From Terebella lapidaria (taxonomy: Eukaryota; Annelida; Polychaeta; Terebellida; Terebellidae), in contig OX424555.1 of NCBI GenBank assembly GCA_949152475.1, positions 17,440,868-17,504,867 of the forward strand: DNA of 64,000 bases, read 5' to 3'. Under the pieces are notes generated by a model, which was given only the letters and a program-made list of their open reading frames with translations, did no database searches and was not told the origin of the DNA. Below are positions 60,417 to 64,000 of this stretch, piece after piece. Position 1 is the stretch's first letter. Every line of letters begins with the position of its first letter. The translations under genes were made by a program, and so were the position numbers.

Positions 60417-60490
60417 TAAACCCAGGTGTCCCACTCTCTCGAACGCCGGAGGCGTGCCTTCGGCGCTCGAAACAGTGGGACACCTGGGTT
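60417..60490. mobile_element. 74 bp hairpin insertion with 12 bp flanking direct repeats
   Basis: Outer arms AAACCCAGGTGTCCCACT (60418-60435) and its perfect complement (60474-60491) enclose inner arms CGAACGCCGGAGGC / GCCTTCGGCGCTCG with two mismatches and a 2-base loop. The hairpin is flanked by TACGTCAGAAGT at 60405-60416 and 60491-60502, which looks like a target-site duplication. It has no coding capacity. Confidence 0.6.
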
Positions 60491-60842
60491 TACGTCAGAA
60501 GTATGAAATTTGGTAAAACAAAAAATAATAGGGTTTCACGACTTTATGCCAAATTGAAACATAAAATTTCAAATTGATCCAACGATCCCAAACAAAGTTA
60601 TCATGGTTATGGCCAACATTTTTTTGAGGTCTCATTTTGGAACTTGCTACAAATTTAATTTGGTGATTTCTAGGATAAGATCTACTTGAATTCTGGAGAT
60701 ATTATGTGAAGTCTAATTTTGTGTGTCAAATTATCTAAAATGGGCTTTTTTCTCTGAAAATATTGGAAATATGACTTATATAAATGTATAAATCTTAATG
60801 TGACAGAATATACGACTGCATGTAATTATGTAGTTCATGCTA

Positions 60843-60880
60843 CGAATGTGGGACAATACTTGGGTATTGTCCCACGTTCG
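60843..60880. repeat. Perfect 17 bp hairpin with 4-base loop
   Basis: CGAATGTGGGACAATAC at 60843-60859, loop ttgg, then GTATTGTCCCACGTTCG. One G-T type mismatch is near the base of the stem. Part of the right arm (tgtcccacgttcgga) repeats at 60896-60910. Confidence 0.7.
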
Positions 60881-61399
60881 GAGTGTGGGGGGTAATGTCC
60901 CACGTTCGGATCATTAACTAGTAATTCTGATGATTGATGTAAGAGGACTGTGTATGAAAGGTCTGGATCTAGGACATTATGCCGCTCATCTATAATGAAG
61001 ACAATAATGCATCTGTAGTAGGTACCATTTTAGTAATCATTAGATAAGAAGTAGCACCATGGGGTGGTAGATGGGGAGGTCCAATGGACGTACCTCTAGG
61101 TACGTTTACACATTTGGTGGCATATATCCCGTTCAGGTCAAATCAGAACCTTTCGAGCTGATCAGATGCCATTCTGGTTATAAAAAGCTGTTCATTTTTG
61201 CAAGCTGTCTTTCCTAACTTGGCTGCATTGTTAAAATGTCCTGGTTTTGTCAGAATCCTTTTTTTCTCTCTTTTTTTTCCTTTTTGGTTTCCAGAAGATA
61301 ACTCAAGAATGCCTTTACGAATCTCCCGAGAACTTATCACATATATTACGTAGATGAACCCTATTGTTTTGGAGCTGGCTCCGAGGTCCGGTTAGGTAC

Positions 61400-61788
61400 T
61401 TGTATCACCCTTCTGAAACTTAACACATAGGTTGATATAGTGTCGCAGACGAACCCTATTGATTATGGGGTCAATCCGTCAAATGACCTTTGACCCAGGG
61501 GCCCAAAACAATTTTGGTGAGTCATCCTTGAGGCTCATTGCATATCTCGGTAGAGCGAAAGGGACTTTATTTTCGGACTACTGACACTAGACAAACTGTC
61601 TTAGGGGTATGTTGGGTGAATTTGACCCTGGGCCAAATTTTTCTTCTGCTGAGTCAGCATTTTTCACTTATGGCCATATCTCGGAAACGACGCGTCATAG
61701 AGTGACAGGGACGTTATTTTCTCGACAAACATGTCTCAGGGGTGGTCTCTGTAAGATAAGTATCACCAGTCCCCCTTTCGGGTCCATT
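61400..61788. repeat. Degenerate repeated phrases upstream of the gag remnant
   Basis: Two imperfect copies of a stretch including tgaccctgggcc/tgacccaggggccc, catatctcgg and gggac(g)ttattttc occur back to back. A related phrase gtatgttgggtgaa(t/c)ttg is found at 61608 and again at 63258. No coding sequence is seen. Confidence 0.4.
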
Positions 61789-61789
61789 T

Positions 61790-62270
61790 TATTGACTCGT
61801 GGGGTTCGAACTGTTGTTTAAATGCAGTTTGGAGATTATCTTTATTGTTTTTGGTGGTATCCGGCTACGTTGGTACCAAAAGGATGCATTGTTTGATAGA
61901 TATAATTGCAAATAGCGTAATTGTTCCTCGTCAGTCCATTTTTTAATTTTTCCGTAGATAATAAAATTGTCAAACCAGGTGGAAGGTTCTTTTGTAGACT
62001 TTGGGTCAAACTTGGGTAGAACAGAGTTGTAATCCATGATGTCTGAGTTATTGGTAGTTATTCCGGGTTGTGAGTTTAGTCCTATCGAAGATTCAATGAC
62101 GGGGTGTTCATCAATGTGATGTGGCTGACTTGCTCGACTGCGAGTGTTATAAGCAACGGGATCCTTATTTGATAGCGAGGCCATTGACAAAACTTGAACC
62201 GGAGTTCTCCACCATTTTATCACCAGTCCCCCTTTCGGGTTCTTGGTGATAATGAAAACAAGATGCAATA
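61790..62270 (-). mobile_element. LTR-retrotransposon gag remnant (fossil)
   Basis: The minus strand encodes a gag-like segment with STWFDNFIIYGKIKKWTDEE, then LRYLQLYLSNNASFWYQ, the amino-terminal gag core seen in Ty3/gypsy elements. A 22 bp phrase, atcaccagtccccctttcgg and two more bases, borders it on both sides (about 61769 and 62221). No pol follows, so it is a small internal remnant of an old element. Confidence 0.6.
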
Positions 62271-63195
62271 TTGAGTTCCAGGTTTATTGATCCAAATGAC
62301 TGAAGAAATGTAGAGATACAACGTAGCAATCCAATCAGGTGAATAGGTAGTCCAATGGATACACTTCCTTGGTTAGGTGTTACGTACAGACAGTACATAA
62401 TACAAAATACATCTTGGTCATGTAGACAACGCAAGACGGGGAATAGCCCCCATAGGAAAGTAACAGTCTATGGGCCGCTCCCGGGCTACTCCAAAGATTC
62501 CGGAGGCGGCAAACCCTTTTATACAGACTAGACATGTAACTGATACTGTGAATATGTTACAAAAATATCATCCTATCAGGGAACTTTATTTTACATAACG
62601 GAAATGGTCTTAAACTACAAAGGCTAGACCAAGGGGTTGGGCTTAGGTTCGTGCGTCAGCAAAAACTCATGGAATGCTCCAAGATAGATGTATTTTGGCT
62701 ATTCTTACAATTACTTAATAATTACCAATGCAAAGTATGCAATAATTATATAATACAAAAGAGTAGGCTTGACTTGTTACATAAACAAAGTTTAATGACT
62801 CCAAATGCTGTAAAATTTGCATAATATCAAAATAATCAAAATGAGACAGTCAGTGTCTTGCCTGTCAAGAAGTAGCCGGATTTAGAATGGAGCTGCTGGT
62901 ATCTTGAGTTTAAGGGAATTATTCACCTTGTCAATATCGGCAGTTTAGCTGTCTGGATGCGTAGATCCAGGAGGGTTTGGCCTTGACCAAGTAGCGCCAA
63001 TTTCTATCAGCTAACCTGAATATACTGTTAGGGAATGCGTGCGCCAGGGATTCTCACATGGGGGTGGAAAATGATATTTACGAAATCCCTATGGGTGATA
63101 TAAGACTCCTCCGAAATAAGATTTCCCTGTCTGTAAAGACCTTTTTATATTCCCCAAAGATCAGAACATGTAAATAAACCTGTGAAATAAGACTT
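62271..63195. other. Intergenic DNA, possibly LTR-derived at its left
   Basis: No coding sequence is supported. The part next to the gag remnant may be the rest of that element's terminal region, but no second copy is in the window to test it. Confidence 0.35.
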
Positions 63196-63249
63196 CCTGT
63201 AAGATAAGACCTCATTTTTCCTGCAAAAGGTGAGGTCTTATCTTACAGG
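63196..63249. repeat. 19 bp perfect hairpin near a MITE end, upstream of CCDC115
   Basis: CCTGTAAGATAAGACCTCA at 63196-63214 and its complement at 63231-63249 surround a 16-base loop. It is followed by gaccactgtat, like the terminus of the TA-flanked MITE family at 23961, suggesting a decayed MITE end. Confidence 0.65.
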
Positions 63250-63416
63250 GACCACTGTATGTTGGGTGAACTTGGCCCTGGGATGTTACGAAGCGGATGT
63301 TATGTACGAATTTCAGTCGAAATGCCCCAACTCCCAAGGCATCTTCAGGCCTTGACGTCTAGTTTGCCTGACTTTTATCTTAACCTTTTTATCATGATAC
63401 TTTGCCAGATAAATCG

Positions 63417-64000
63417 ATGGCCGACTCAGGACGTGGAGAGGACGATGAGGTTCAGAAGCTGTACGAGGAGCTTGACTCCTCCACAGATGCTATCATGTCC
63501 ACCGTAGGACAGATCCTCGAGTGTCAAGCCCAGATAGACTCGTGCATGAAAGAGGGCTTCCTCTGTATGGCAAAGGTGAGTAAAGGTATTGACAGACATG
63601 GAATATAAAAGTCTCAAAAATTCAGGTCAGTTCATGAAAACATCCTATAGCTCCACAAATATATTTATGTCAGTTTCATGATGTCTTATTTATTGCAATA
63701 AAAATACCCTCATTTGTATTCCACTGAGGTTTCTGTTCAAGGCACGGTACAGCCTGGGAGTAAACAGAGTCAGTGCGCTGCAGTACAACGAAGAGTCTTT
63801 GAAGGAGGCCTCCTCCCAAGTTCAGGTAACCAGGGACAACGGTACTCCTCTCTTCGCTCTGGTGCGTGGAGTTCAGAAGGAGGCTTCTGGCAATGAAGCT
63901 GAGACTGATACCGGAATCAGACATAGACGAAAACCCACCGGAAAGGATTTGGACAAGAAAATGGAAGACTTGTCACTGAATCAAGCAGATGCTGAAACCA
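63417..64000 (+). CDS. CCDC115: Coiled-coil domain-containing protein 115 (V-ATPase assembly factor), 5' part
   Basis: Metazoan homologue of yeast Vma22. With TMEM199 (Vma12) it assists assembly of the V-ATPase membrane sector in the ER/ERGIC. Exon 1 is 63417-63575 (ATG; MADSGRGEDDEVQKLYEELD ..., donor GTGAGT). Exon 2 starts at 63742 after ttctgttcaag and stays open to the window edge. The joined start of exon 2, with exon 1 ending ...FLCMAK, reads ARYSLGVNRVSALQYNEESL, matching human LAKARYAMGAKSVGPLQY. A basic GIRHRRKPTGKDL segment follows, like human GLRRRKGPTK. The amino part is predicted coiled coil. A gtaacc after CAG in exon 2 could be a donor, but the frame continues with family resemblance. 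The 3' end is outside the window. Confidence 0.85.

Overview
The window is eukaryotic nuclear DNA from an intron-rich invertebrate. The genes are split by GT-AG introns, proteins match animal families exon by exon, and the intergenic DNA is full of nested transposons and satellite repeats. The repeat style (inverted-repeat elements with tandem-repeat cores, foldback elements, many short MITE-like elements) fits a marine invertebrate such as a mollusc or other lophotrochozoan, or an invertebrate deuterostome. The sequence alone does not let me choose.

Four host genes are visible. (1) The last exon of an unidentified plus-strand gene ends at 250. (2) A complete eIF4G translation-initiation scaffold lies on the minus strand, 39119 down to 13049. 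It has 32 coding exons whose phases all agree, giving 2055 residues: a Q/P-rich amino half with a PABP-binding motif, an eIF4E-binding YDRSFLL, then MIF4G, MA3 and W2 domains. An extra frame-preserving exon (20052-20210) may be a cassette or an alternative first exon. (3) A complete FBXO42-like F-box/Kelch gene lies on the minus strand, 46898 down to 43793 (8 exons, 650 residues). (4) The first two exons of CCDC115 (the Vma22 homologue, a V-ATPase assembly factor) lie on the plus strand from 63417 and run off the window. The genes are housekeeping in character and I see no functional operon-like link between them.

Repeats by region: 1080-9905 is a mosaic of inverted-repeat elements carrying arrays of a ~134 bp unit in both orientations, and the unit contains nuclear-receptor-like DR1 motifs. 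33139-33563 and 40592-41015 are two TTAA-flanked elements. 35812-37425 is a nest of a hairpin element, a Penelope-like fragment and a MITE. 40460-41670 is a ~200 bp repeat cluster. 47430-52542 is a Ty3/gypsy-type LTR element (fossil). 52557-53088 is a MITE inside a MITE. 54420-56530 is a dead LINE. 57765-59109 is a foldback element built of 22 bp units with NotI-like cores. 60405-60502 is a tiny perfect hairpin flanked by 12 bp direct repeats. 61790-62270 is a gag remnant.

No rRNA, convincing tRNA, CRISPR array or prokaryotic signal was seen. Exon boundaries were set by eye from splice consensus, phase agreement and similarity to remembered family sequences; no database search was run.
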